Under the pieces are notes generated by a model. The model had not been told where the DNA came from and did no database searches. It was given only the letters and a program-made list of their open reading frames with translations. A stretch of DNA of 54,791 bases from Listeria cornellensis FSL F6-0969 (GTDB taxonomy: Bacteria > Bacillota > Bacilli > Lactobacillales > Listeriaceae), in contig NZ_AODE01000012.1 in the NCBI RefSeq assembly GCF_000525855.1, forward strand, positions 1-54,791. The letters are read 5' to 3'. The position numbers and the translations under genes are program-made. Below, piece by piece: positions 1 to 7,809 of the stretch (positions are counted from its first letter, which is position 1; the number at the start of each line of letters is the position of its first letter).

Positions 1-251
1 TCCAAATTTTGTAATATAAAATAAAATTCGCCGCCCGCATTCACTTCAAAAAATTCCTCTATTGAATCGTAGTATTTCAATTTCACGTGATCCCAATAAT
101 CAAGCCCAGCCCGCTTCAACATCTTGTCATCCGTCGAAAACCCGAGCGGCCGAATCAGATGCAGATACGTATCCGTCCCCGCACATGTTCGCGAAATATT
201 TCCTGTGTTTGCCGGGATTTCCGGTTGATAAAGTACAATATGATTTGCCAA
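1..251 (-). CDS. trmL: tRNA (cytidine(34)-2'-O)-methyltransferase TrmL, partial
   Basis: SPOUT-class methyltransferase that puts a 2'-O-methyl group on the wobble base of certain tRNA-Leu species. Only the N-terminal 83 or so residues are present; the gene runs off the left edge. The reading frame from a TTG at 249-251 begins [18 protein letters not shown], and the [18 protein letters not shown] stretch is the hallmark N-terminus of the TrmL/CspR/YibK family. An AAGGTG ribosome binding site lies six bases before the TTG and overlaps the queG stop region, so the two genes are a tight operon with queG first. Plus-strand reading frames over this stretch are shadows. Confidence is high for the family; substrate is inferred from the family. 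Confidence 0.88.
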   Translation of the reverse strand, partial: MANHIVLYQPEIPANTGNISRTCAGTDTYLHLIRPLGFSTDDKMLKRAGLDYWDHVKLKYYDSIEEFFEVNAGGEFYFILQNL

Positions 252-256
252 TTTTT

Positions 257-1396
257 TCACCTTACTCCTATTAAATTCTTTGCGCGCGTCATTTCTGCTA
301 AAACTTCTGCATCGTCGTCATGCGCCTGCATCAACGCCTGTTCCGCATCTGCCCCGCCAATTTTGCCGAGTGCCCAAGCCGCCGTCCCTCGAATAACCGG
401 TCGTGGATCTTCCGTCATACATCGAATCAGCTCTGGCACCGCCGTTTTATCCTTATAACGCGCCAACACAATAATCGCATTACGCTGAATCGGCTTCTTC
501 CCGCGCCACGAACCCGCCATCGGTCCAAATTTCTCCTTGAATTCCTTATTCGAAATCGACAAAAGCGGCTTCAATTCAGGTTTCACCAATTCCGGATCAG
601 GCTCCATCGCCTCGTGAAAATGGAAATCATGCCCGCGATTATACGGACAGACCACTTGGCACGTATCACAACCGTATAACCGATTATGCAACACATCGCG
701 ATATTTTTCATCCAAAAAGCCTTTCGTCTGGCTCAAATAACTCAGACAAATTTTCGGATTCATCTTCCCTTCTCCGAGCAAACTCCCCGTAGGACAGGCC
801 TCCACGCACTTATTACAATCGCCGCACAAATCTCCCATCGGCTTATCCGGCGCTAAAGGCAAATTCGTCAGCGTCTCGCCCAAATAAACAAATGAACCAA
901 ACTCCGGCGTTATCAAAAGCGTATTCTTGCTACGAGAACCAAGCCCCGCCCGTTCCGCCACCGCAACATCTGAAAATTCTCCCGTATCCACCATCGATTT
1001 AAAGCGAGCCTCCGGAACACGTTCCACGATAAAAGCCTCGAGTAGCGTCAATTTCTCACGAAGCACCGTATGATAATCCGTTCCCCAAGAAGCCCGAGAA
1101 AAAACACCACGACGCGCCTCTTTCCGGCTCACCGGCCCATTCTTCATTTTCGAAGGATACGCCAACGCAATCGCAATAATCGACCGTGGCTCTTTAAAAA
1201 TAAGATCAGGATACACACGTTCATCGATATTCGGATGTTCAAAACCAGTTAAAACATCCTCTTTCGCCGCTACGTCTAGTCTTGTTTTCAATTCCAAAAA
1301 AGGATCAGCCGAAGCAAATCCTATTTTTTGAATACCTATTTCATCTGCGTACTCAATGATGTCTTGTTTTAATTCGTTCATATCTATATTTTGCAA
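257..1396 (-). CDS. queG: Epoxyqueuosine reductase QueG
   Basis: Cobalamin-dependent iron-sulfur enzyme that reduces epoxyqueuosine to queuosine in tRNA, the last step of Q34 synthesis. The 379-residue protein has the N-terminal DUF1730 region, then two 4Fe-4S cysteine clusters ([14 protein letters not shown] near residue 190 and [11 protein letters not shown] near 245), and a C-terminal HEAT-like stretch ([21 protein letters not shown]). Length matches the Firmicute family. I take the TTG at 1396 as start because GAGGTG sits just upstream. It precedes trmL with only a few bases between, so both tRNA-modification genes are probably co-transcribed. Confidence 0.93.
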   Translation of the reverse strand: MQNIDMNELKQDIIEYADEIGIQKIGFASADPFLELKTRLDVAAKEDVLTGFEHPNIDERVYPDLIFKEPRSIIAIALAYPSKMKNGPVSRKEARRGVFSRASWGTDYHTVLREKLTLLEAFIVERVPEARFKSMVDTGEFSDVAVAERAGLGSRSKNTLLITPEFGSFVYLGETLTNLPLAPDKPMGDLCGDCNKCVEACPTGSLLGEGKMNPKICLSYLSQTKGFLDEKYRDVLHNRLYGCDTCQVVCPYNRGHDFHFHEAMEPDPELVKPELKPLLSISNKEFKEKFGPMAGSWRGKKPIQRNAIIVLARYKDKTAVPELIRCMTEDPRPVIRGTAAWALGKIGGADAEQALMQAHDDDAEVLAEMTRAKNLIGVR

Positions 1397-1466
1397 GGTT
1401 CACACCTCAGTTCTTAGTATCTTTTGTCTTTGTCTTTCTGGGTAAAATCTAAATATGGCTTTAAAC

Positions 1467-1587
1467 AAATCGAGCGAAAGCGTTTGAAATGGAAAGTTTA
1501 GGTGGAAGCAGGAAGCGGAGCGTACTCATGTACGTGAGAACCGGAAATCCGCCTAAACTTTCCATTGCGAACGTTTGCCGCCGATTT
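1467..1587. repeat. Palindromic intergenic repeat, copy C
   Basis: An inverted repeat with an 18-bp inner stem (1489-1506 against 1548-1565, one mismatch) and a weaker outer stem reaching 1467 and 1587. The loop holds a smaller hairpin, CGTAC-tcat-GTACG, within the core GGAGCGTACT...GTACGTGAG...CGGAA. That core is recognisably related to the centre of the repeats at 12097-12278 and 29258-29372. It lies between queG and the tRNA gene and could fold as RNA or act as a bidirectional terminator. The family name is unknown to me. Confidence 0.75.
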
Positions 1588-1668
1588 ACACCGCATATCA
1601 TCCACACAAAATAAAACGCAATGCTTCGCTTATAAAGGTCGAAACACTGCGTTGATAACATATTTAAG

Positions 1669-1739
1669 AGCGGGTGATGAGAATCGAACTCACGACAACA
1701 GCTTGGAAGGCTGTAGTTTTACCACTAAACTACACCCGC
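1669..1739 (-). tRNA. tRNA-Gly (anticodon TCC)
   Basis: The minus strand folds as a cloverleaf: acceptor stem GCGGGTG/CACCCGC with discriminator U, D-arm, anticodon loop CTTCCAA giving anticodon TCC, and T-arm GTGAGTTCGATTCTCAT. The CCA end is not encoded (TCT follows the acceptor stem). It is a single tRNA gene, not part of a cluster. The AT-rich ATPase cassette lies beyond its 5' side, which is not the side that tRNA-targeting integrases normally use. Confidence 0.95.
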
Positions 1740-2033
1740 ATAGTTTAGAACAAGTTGTTCTAGCAACATTTAATATATTATCACTACTACGCGTGTTTGG
1801 CAAGAGGTTTTTGAAAACTTTTTCAATCAACCTTATTTATACCATCACCCCCTTCAAGATAACTAATGTATATAAATCGATAATCCATCATTTCCTCTTA
1901 TTATAAATTTATACCTAAATCGATTTTTTCGTTTTAAAACAAGATAAAAACCTTTAATGTATTAAAAACAAGGCTTTTAATCGCTTTTCACGTTCAATTA
2001 TGATACCATATTTATATGATGGAGGTGGTTTTT
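1740..2033. other. AT-rich intergenic spacer before the ATPase cassette
   Basis: About 290 bases between the 5' end of the tRNA-Gly gene and the ATPase start. It is markedly A/T-rich. I see no convincing gene, integrase fragment or tRNA-end duplication. The region 1990-2020 should contain the cassette promoter (TATGATACC, TTTATATGAT are possible -10-like strings), but I cannot define hexamers confidently. Confidence 0.4.
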
Positions 2034-3228
2034 ATGGATATTAAAATAATTAAGAGTATCTTTAGAAATTTAGAGGGCTACGAAAATAATACGTTAACGA
2101 TTGATTTCTTAGCTGCAAAAAGAGTCTATGAATTGGAAAGTGATGAAAATATTGTAACCAAGCTTGTTAACAATATTTATAAATTAAATTCAATTTCATT
2201 AGCAGGAATAAATGCTTCTGGTAAAACTACTACTTTAAATATAATATCAGATAATCTAAAAGTTTTTATCCAAAATCAGAGTCTAAACTATCAAATGATT
2301 ATCTCTAATTATTTTGAAGAGCAATTGGAAATTGAAAACTATTTCTACTATGATGGCTTTGTTTATAAACTGACTTCATTCATCAAAAAAGATAATGGCA
2401 ATCAATCATTGATATTTGACGAAGAATTTCTATATAAAAAGAAAGTTAATTCTAATATCGCAAAAAAAAGATTTTCTTCTTTTCGAAGATGTTGAACCAG
2501 AAATGGTACGGAGCACCCTAAAAAATAATTTTCTTAAGCCAGAGGACTCCTTATTTTCAAGCATCTTGAATACCATGGATTCATCAAGCAAAAAAATTAT
2601 TAAAGACATGGGGCATCAGACAAATTTCAACTATTTGTCTGTCTACTCGGAGAAAATGCCCATATCTTTTGTGAATTATCTAGACGCATCCATAGAAGAG
2701 TTTTGTATCCTTAATCAAGAAGTTAATACCATCAAAAAAATTCCTAAATTTAAAATCAAGTTTAAAGGAAGTAATAAAGAAATAATATCTGAGGTCTTCG
2801 AATTAGAGAAATATCTATCCTCTGGAACAATTAAGGGCATTAGCATCTTAATAAACATGATGACTGTTTTAAATACTGGTGGTTATTTGCTTATTGATGA
2901 GATTGAAAACCATCTAAATAAAACCATCGTTATAAATATTATTGACATGTTTACAAGTTCATTAAACAAAAATGGTGCTACTTTAATTTTTACAACGCAT
3001 TATAGTGAGATTTTAGATTCAATAGATAGAAGTGACAGTATATATATACTACACAAATATAAAAATATATCACTTGATAAATTTTCCACATTGGCTTCTG
3101 AAAAAGATCGTAGCGACAAAAAGAAAAGCGATCTTTTTTTAAGTGGAGAATTGAAATCTGCCCCAAGTTATACTGGCTACAGGCAATTAATAAAAGATAT
3201 GACCCGTTTTATTGTGGAGGCAGATTAA
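2034..3228 (+). CDS. AAA/ABC-type ATPase of a putative defence pair (frameshifted at an A8 run)
   Basis: Predicted ATPase of the SMC/ABC-like AAA group found in OLD, RloA, AbiL and PARIS systems. Walker A is GINASGKTTT near residue 65; the C-terminal half has a Walker B-like LLIDEIENHLNK and the sensor-like FTTHYSEILDSIDRSD. The frame is broken at the A8 run 2462-2469. Dropping one A joins the two halves into about 397 residues with no loss, so the break may be a sequencing error, slippage or real inactivation. Start ATG at 2034 follows GGAGGTGG. The next gene starts one base after the stop, which argues for an operon. Base composition is more AT-rich than its neighbours, as expected for acquired DNA. 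Function is inferred from domain architecture. Confidence 0.7.
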
Positions 3229-3229
3229 C

Positions 3230-3772
3230 ATGCACTGTACCGAAAATGATATTGTTGCTTGTATATGTGAGGGTTCTTCTGAAAAGAACATCATTCATCT
3301 GCTACTACAAAATAACCTTCTAATTTTTTCAGAAGAACAGTTACTTCAAGGAAAGGTACTTACAGGGCCTTACCGTAAATCAGACAAATTCACAGACCAA
3401 TTCCTCACAATGGATTACGGAGAACAGGAAGTAGTTATATTTATTATTCAAGATAACAAGACCTCATTCCTCATTAGAAAGCCTTACTCAAATAAAATCA
3501 GAGGTCCGCATATAGTTGTCACAGCACCAGAAATTGAAATGTTGATGATTCATTCGCTGGGTTTATACAATCAATATCAAAAGGTCAAGAAGAGCAAAAA
3601 GCCTTCTATTTTTGTCGCTGAACACCTAAAAAAAACTACTTCAAAAATAAAGAGTACGCCCTTTATTTTAGAGTTTTATCAAAAATATGATTTAAAAGAA
3701 TCATTAATCCTCCATAAACGAAAAGCAAAAAATGAAAAAGGTTCATTTTTCTTGGCAGATTTCTTAAAATAA
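3230..3772 (+). CDS. Small RloB/TOPRIM-like partner protein
   Basis: 180-residue protein encoded directly behind the ATPase (start ATG 3230 with GTGGAGG upstream, stop of the ATPase one base before). The N-terminus CICEGSSEKNIIHLLL resembles the first acidic motif of TOPRIM/RloB-type nuclease domains, VVIFIIQDN could be the second acidic strand, and TAPEIEMLMIHSLG is like the conserved helix of RloB-like proteins (PCFELWLLLHF). The C-terminal third is lysine-rich. I recall similar hypothetical proteins next to ATPases in other Firmicutes, but no characterised member. An effector role, probably nuclease, is inference. Alternatives are an unrelated regulator of the ATPase. Confidence 0.6.
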   Translation: MHCTENDIVACICEGSSEKNIIHLLLQNNLLIFSEEQLLQGKVLTGPYRKSDKFTDQFLTMDYGEQEVVIFIIQDNKTSFLIRKPYSNKIRGPHIVVTAPEIEMLMIHSLGLYNQYQKVKKSKKPSIFVAEHLKKTTSKIKSTPFILEFYQKYDLKESLILHKRKAKNEKGSFFLADFLK

Positions 3773-3781
3773 ATGTTGTTT

Positions 3782-3830
3782 AAAAAAGCTTGCAAATCCT
3801 CATCATCTTGGATTTACAAGCTTTTTATGC
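3782..3830 (+). terminator. Rho-independent terminator of the ATPase cassette
   Basis: Stem AAGCTTGCAAATCC / GGATTTACAAGCTT with loop tcatcatctt, followed by a T-rich tail. It closes the two-gene cassette just after the 3772 stop. Confidence 0.85.
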
Positions 3831-3927
3831 TCCTAAAACATTTAAAACTAATTTCCTACATTGTTCATTCTTTTTTCACATTTGCCAGATACACTGGGGT
3901 TATAAGTAAATGAAGGAAGTGATGGAA

Positions 3928-6036
3928 ATGGTGAAACAACGACGGATTGATTGGTTTTTAATTGGTATTGCAGTGCTCGCTGCGTTTCTGAATTTTTGGG
4001 GTGTATGGAATGATGATACGGTGAACCCTTATTATACAGCGGCGGTTACGAGTATGACGGAGAGTTGGTCTAACTTCTTCTACGGAGCGCTGGATCCTTC
4101 TGGGTTTGTAACGGTGGATAAGCCGCCGGTCGCGCTCTGGTTACAAACGATTAGTGCTCTTATTTTTGGGATTCATGGGTGGAGCGTTATTTTACCGCAA
4201 GCGCTCGCAGGTGTTGGCTCGGTATTATTACTTTATTTCCTCGTAAAACCGACATTTGGTAGCTGGGCGGCTCGAATCGCAGCACTCGTCATGGCTACGA
4301 CACCAATTGCTGTTGCGGTTAGCCGGACGAATAACGTGGATAGTATTCTCGTTTTCGTACTATTACTCGGCGCATGGGCGTTGTTTCAAGCAGTACGCAA
4401 AGGAAAAATCGGCTTTTTATTACTGGCATTCATTTTAATTGGTGTCGGATTTAATGTCAAAATGTTACAAGCTTACATGGTTGTTCCCGCATTTTTATTA
4501 TTTTATTTAATCGCAGCAAAATTAAACTGGAAGAAAAAACTGCTACATCTTGTGATTGCGCTCGTGATGATGCTAGGCGTTTCCGTTTCATGGGCGGTTA
4601 TCGTGGACAGTACCTCAGCGGACTCAAGGCCTTACGTCGGCAGTAGTCAGACAAATTCCGTGTTAGAGCTCGCGTTTGGCTATAACGGCATGGAGCGGCT
4701 TCTAGGGCAGGAAACAGGTACGAGCTCTGGTGGTGGCGGTCAAGATGGAGCAAATTCACAAGCTGGATCATCCAGCAACTCCTCCAATAACGACAATATC
4801 GCACCTGACGCAAGTACGGAATCGGCTCAAAATGGGCAATCAACATCTGGCCAACCTCCTCAACCTCCAAGTGGCTCATCCAATGGCATGGATGGCGGTG
4901 GTCCTGGTGGAAACGGTGGTGGACAAAATGGCAGTCAGGGTGGCGGCTTGAAAATGATGGGTGGAACGGGCATGTTTGGTACTGGTACAGCCGGTCCATT
5001 GCGTCTTTTCCAAACGGCACTCGGCGATCAAATCAGTTGGTTATTACCGATGGCACTCTTCGGCATGGCAGCTATCTTTATCGCTAATTGGAGTCGCAAA
5101 CGTCGCTTCTTCCAATGGAATACCGAGCAAAAAGAGATGGCTTTCTGGGCTGCATGGCTTATTCCAGTTGCCGGATTCTTCAGTATTGCTGGCTTCTTCC
5201 ATCACTATTATTTAATCATGTTAGCTCCTGCAATCGCAGCGTTAACTGGTGCTGGATTTATGGCTCTACTCAAACTTTATCGCAAAAATAAAGGAGTGCC
5301 TGGTTACTTATTACCAAGCGCAGTAGTCGCAACAACAGGTCTACAAATGTTCTTCATCGCGCAGTATTCGATGCTTTGGATGGGATTCGTTGGCGTGATT
5401 GGTCTAGGTCTTGCAACGACACTATTCATCGTGAAGCATAAACAACCTGCATGGACTTCTTGGATCGCCGCGGCATCCTTGGTTGCTCTCCTGCTAGCCC
5501 CGACTTATTGGGCATTGACGCCGATGATGTACGGTGGAAATAGCGCGCTTCCGGAAGCGGGACCTCAATTAAAAACAAGCAGCGGTGGCGGTTTTGCTGA
5601 TGCGACGGTGAACGAGAAATTGATTGCTTATTTAGAGGAGAACAGTAGCGGAACGGAATTCTTATTTGGTACAACCGATGCTTCAACAGCAGCTCCTTAC
5701 ATTATCAAAACGGGTGAATCCGTGATGGCACTTGGTGGATTCAACGGTACCGATCCAATTTTGACAGTGAAGGAATTGAAGCAAATGATTAAGGAAGGCA
5801 AAATTAAATACTTCTATTTACCATCGAATAATAAGGCGAGTAATTCAGATGTTGTGGCTTGGATCGAGGAAAATGGTACGAAAGTGGATAGCTCGGAATG
5901 GAGCGACGACACAACGACCGCAACAGATGCAACAACGAGCGCGACAACAAGTGAAAATTCGCAAGGTGGCGGCATGCAAGGTGGGCCTGGTGGACAATCT
6001 GGTGGCACACTCTACAAACTTACTGAGGAGGATTGA
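3928..6036 (+). CDS. ykcB: YkcB-like polytopic glycosyltransferase (PMT/ArnT superfamily)
   Basis: Membrane GT-C enzyme that should transfer a sugar from a polyprenyl-phosphate carrier to an extracytoplasmic acceptor. The first loop after TM1 carries the acidic motif NDDTVNPYYTAAV (about residues 30-42) and the conserved DKPPVALWL. About a dozen membrane segments follow. Two low-complexity blocks stand out: a Gly/Ser/Asn/Gln-rich insert at about residues 265-342 and a Thr/Ser/Gly-rich tail from about 660. I prefer ATG 3928 (MVKQRRIDW) because AAGGAAG lies ten bases upstream; an in-frame ATG at 3910 lacks a ribosome binding site. The ykcC-like GT2 gene starts six bases after the stop. The acceptor, possibly a teichoic acid, is not shown by sequence. 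Confidence 0.82.
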   Translation: MVKQRRIDWFLIGIAVLAAFLNFWGVWNDDTVNPYYTAAVTSMTESWSNFFYGALDPSGFVTVDKPPVALWLQTISALIFGIHGWSVILPQALAGVGSVLLLYFLVKPTFGSWAARIAALVMATTPIAVAVSRTNNVDSILVFVLLLGAWALFQAVRKGKIGFLLLAFILIGVGFNVKMLQAYMVVPAFLLFYLIAAKLNWKKKLLHLVIALVMMLGVSVSWAVIVDSTSADSRPYVGSSQTNSVLELAFGYNGMERLLGQETGTSSGGGGQDGANSQAGSSSNSSNNDNIAPDASTESAQNGQSTSGQPPQPPSGSSNGMDGGGPGGNGGGQNGSQGGGLKMMGGTGMFGTGTAGPLRLFQTALGDQISWLLPMALFGMAAIFIANWSRKRRFFQWNTEQKEMAFWAAWLIPVAGFFSIAGFFHHYYLIMLAPAIAALTGAGFMALLKLYRKNKGVPGYLLPSAVVATTGLQMFFIAQYSMLWMGFVGVIGLGLATTLFIVKHKQPAWTSWIAAASLVALLLAPTYWALTPMMYGGNSALPEAGPQLKTSSGGGFADATVNEKLIAYLEENSSGTEFLFGTTDASTAAPYIIKTGESVMALGGFNGTDPILTVKELKQMIKEGKIKYFYLPSNNKASNSDVVAWIEENGTKVDSSEWSDDTTTATDATTSATTSENSQGGGMQGGPGGQSGGTLYKLTEED

Positions 6037-6041
6037 GGACA

Positions 6042-7024
6042 ATGACGAAAAAAAATCTCTGTGGTCATTCCACTCTATAACGAGGAAGCTGTCATTGAAC
6101 AAACGTATCAGCGCTTGAAAAATGTAATGGAGCAGTTGCCCTTGGATTACGAACTCCTCTTCGTGAATGACGGGAGTAAAGATAAGACGTTAGCACTCGT
6201 TCAGGCGATTAGTTTCGCCGATCCACACGTGAAATGCCTCGCTTTTTCCAGGAATTTTGGGCATCAAGTCGCGATTACGGCTGGGACAGATTATGCGAGT
6301 GGCGATGCAGTCGTCATTATCGATGCTGATTTGCAAGATCCACCAGAGCTGATTCCGGAAATGGTAGACAAGTGGCAAGACGGTTACGATGTCGTCTATG
6401 CACAACGGTCGAAACGAGATGGTGAGACCTTCTTCAAAAAATGGAGCGCTAAGATGTTCTATCGGACGCTGCATAAACTGACAGATGTGGAGATTCCCGT
6501 TGATACCGGGGATTTCCGCCTCATGGATCGAAAAGTTTACACGGAACTGAAAAAGCTAAATGAAAAAAATCCATTTGTTCGTGGTTTGGTGAGCTGGCTG
6601 GGCTTTAAGCAGATTGCAGTGGAATATGAACGCGATGCACGAGCTGCTGGGGAAACGAAATACCCACTCAAAAAAAATGCTCAAACTCTCCATCGATGGG
6701 ATTACCTCTTTTTCTCATCAGCCGTTGAAGTTAGCGAGTTACGCAGGTGTCGTTTTATCTGGCGCTGGTTTCAGCTACATGTTAATCGTGCTATTTCAAG
6801 CATTATTCACAAGTACGACGGTAAGTGGTTGGTCTTCGATGATTGTTATCCAGTTATTGTTTAGTGGTTTCGTCCTCGTTATCCTAGGCATGATTGGCGA
6901 ATATATTGGTCGGATTTACGATGAAGTTAAGGATCGACCGCTGTATATCGTTGCTGAACATTATGGCTTTGAAAAATCGCATGTGAAAAGTGAGGCAGTA
7001 TTTATGAATCAGAGAGCGAATTAA
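6042..7024 (+). CDS. ykcC: YkcC/CsbB-like GT2 polyprenyl-phosphate glycosyltransferase (two homopolymer frameshifts)
   Basis: GT2 enzyme that loads a sugar from a nucleotide donor onto undecaprenyl phosphate, thus feeding the YkcB-type transferase encoded just upstream. With one A removed from each of the A8 runs 6048-6055 and 6670-6677 the frame is continuous, about 326 residues. It starts MTKKISVVIPLYNEE, has VIIDADLQDPPELI (DxD-type metal site), GDFRLMDRKV and, near the C-terminus, two membrane helices followed by GMIGEYIGRIYDEVKDRPLYIV, the standard GtrB/YkcC ending. GAGGAGGAT precedes ATG 6042. As given, the sequence yields two fragments; the perfect preservation of both argues for sequencing error. 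Confidence 0.85.
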
Positions 7025-7032
7025 AAAGGCGC

Positions 7033-7084
7033 AAACCACATTTTCTCGTGATGCTAGACATCACGGTAAATGTGGTTTTGTTTT
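7033..7084 (+). terminator. Terminator after ykcC
   Basis: Hairpin with arms AAACCACATTT and AAATGTGGTTT plus an inner CGTGATG/CATCACG stem, then TTTTG and T-rich sequence. It follows the ykcC stop by a few bases. Confidence 0.8.
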
Positions 7085-7164
7085 GCTTCGGTAGCTTGAA
7101 AATGCAATTTTGCGGGTATTATGAGAAAATAATAGAAAATTGTTAAGGATTGGGTGAGATAGCC

Positions 7165-7774
7165 ATGATGGATTGGTATAATTCGATGAAAGAATTTTTT
7201 TTCGTATGATAATGTGATGCAGTGGATGCAGTCGTATCGGGCATTTGGACCCTTATTAGCATTTTTCTTGCCGTTTATTGAAGCATTTTTGCCATTTTTG
7301 CCATTCTCTTTGTTTGTTATTGTCAATGTGAGCGCGTACGGTTTGTTTTGGGGCTTCATGATTTCGTGTGTCGCGGCGATCCTTGGGAGTCTGTGCGTAT
7401 TCTGGATTGTGCGGCGGTTCGGACAAACTCGATTTTTACGTTTTGTGACGCATCATCGGCATGTCCGCAAAGTGATGGATTGGATTGATGAACATGGATT
7501 TGGCCCGATTTTTATTTTGCTCGTAATGCCGTTTACGCCATCTTCTGCTGTCAATGTGGTCGCTGCTTTATCAGAAATTCGTTTTTTCCAATTTTTGATG
7601 GCGCTTATCGGTGGGAAGGTGATTAAAGTTTTCGCGATTAGTTACATTGGCTATGATTTGCGAGACATCTTGCAGCATCCTGTGAAATTACTTATTTTGA
7701 TCGTGATTGTCGCTATTTTATGGTACGTTGGCAAGCGGTTGGAGCGCTGGATGGGGACGAAAAAGAAGGTTTAG
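7165..7774 (+). CDS. VTT-domain (DedA/TVP38) membrane protein (frameshift at T8 run)
   Basis: About 202 residues once one T is dropped from the run 7195-7202; then the frame from ATG 7165 (MMDWYNSMKEFF) joins the long downstream frame. Contains the VTT/SNARE-associated core: hydrophobic FLPFIEAFLPFLPFSLFVIVN, FWIVRRFGQ, and the amphipathic re-entrant motif FILLVMPFTPSSAVNVVAALS with the key Pro-Phe-Thr-Pro. Such proteins (B. subtilis YtxB type) are thought to help lipid or undecaprenyl-phosphate translocation. The upstream glycosyltransferases also use undecaprenyl phosphate, but a terminator separates the genes, so a functional link is only suggestive. Confidence 0.8.
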
Positions 7775-7806
7775 CACCTCAAAAAATGTGCTAAACCTTC
7801 TTTTGG
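7763..7806. terminator. Bidirectional terminator between the VTT gene and the glycogen operon
   Basis: Perfect stem AGAAGGTTTAGCAC / GTGCTAAACCTTCT with loop ctcaaaaaat, T-run on the plus strand and A-rich lead for minus-strand use. It overlaps the 3' end of the VTT gene and serves the convergent GH13 gene. Confidence 0.85.
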
Positions 7807-7809
7807 TAT

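Noticed and set aside
62-458. Plus-strand frames over trmL and queG
   Set aside because: The minus strand encodes clear TrmL and QueG proteins here; the plus-strand products have no family features.
1740-3830. tRNA-integrated genomic island
   Set aside because: No integrase and no duplicated tRNA end were found, and the cassette is on the 5' side of the tRNA gene.
6042-7024. Programmed frameshifting in ykcC, potB and similar genes
   Set aside because: The shifts occur in many unrelated housekeeping genes, always at homopolymers and without downstream stimulatory structures that I could see; sequencing error is simpler.
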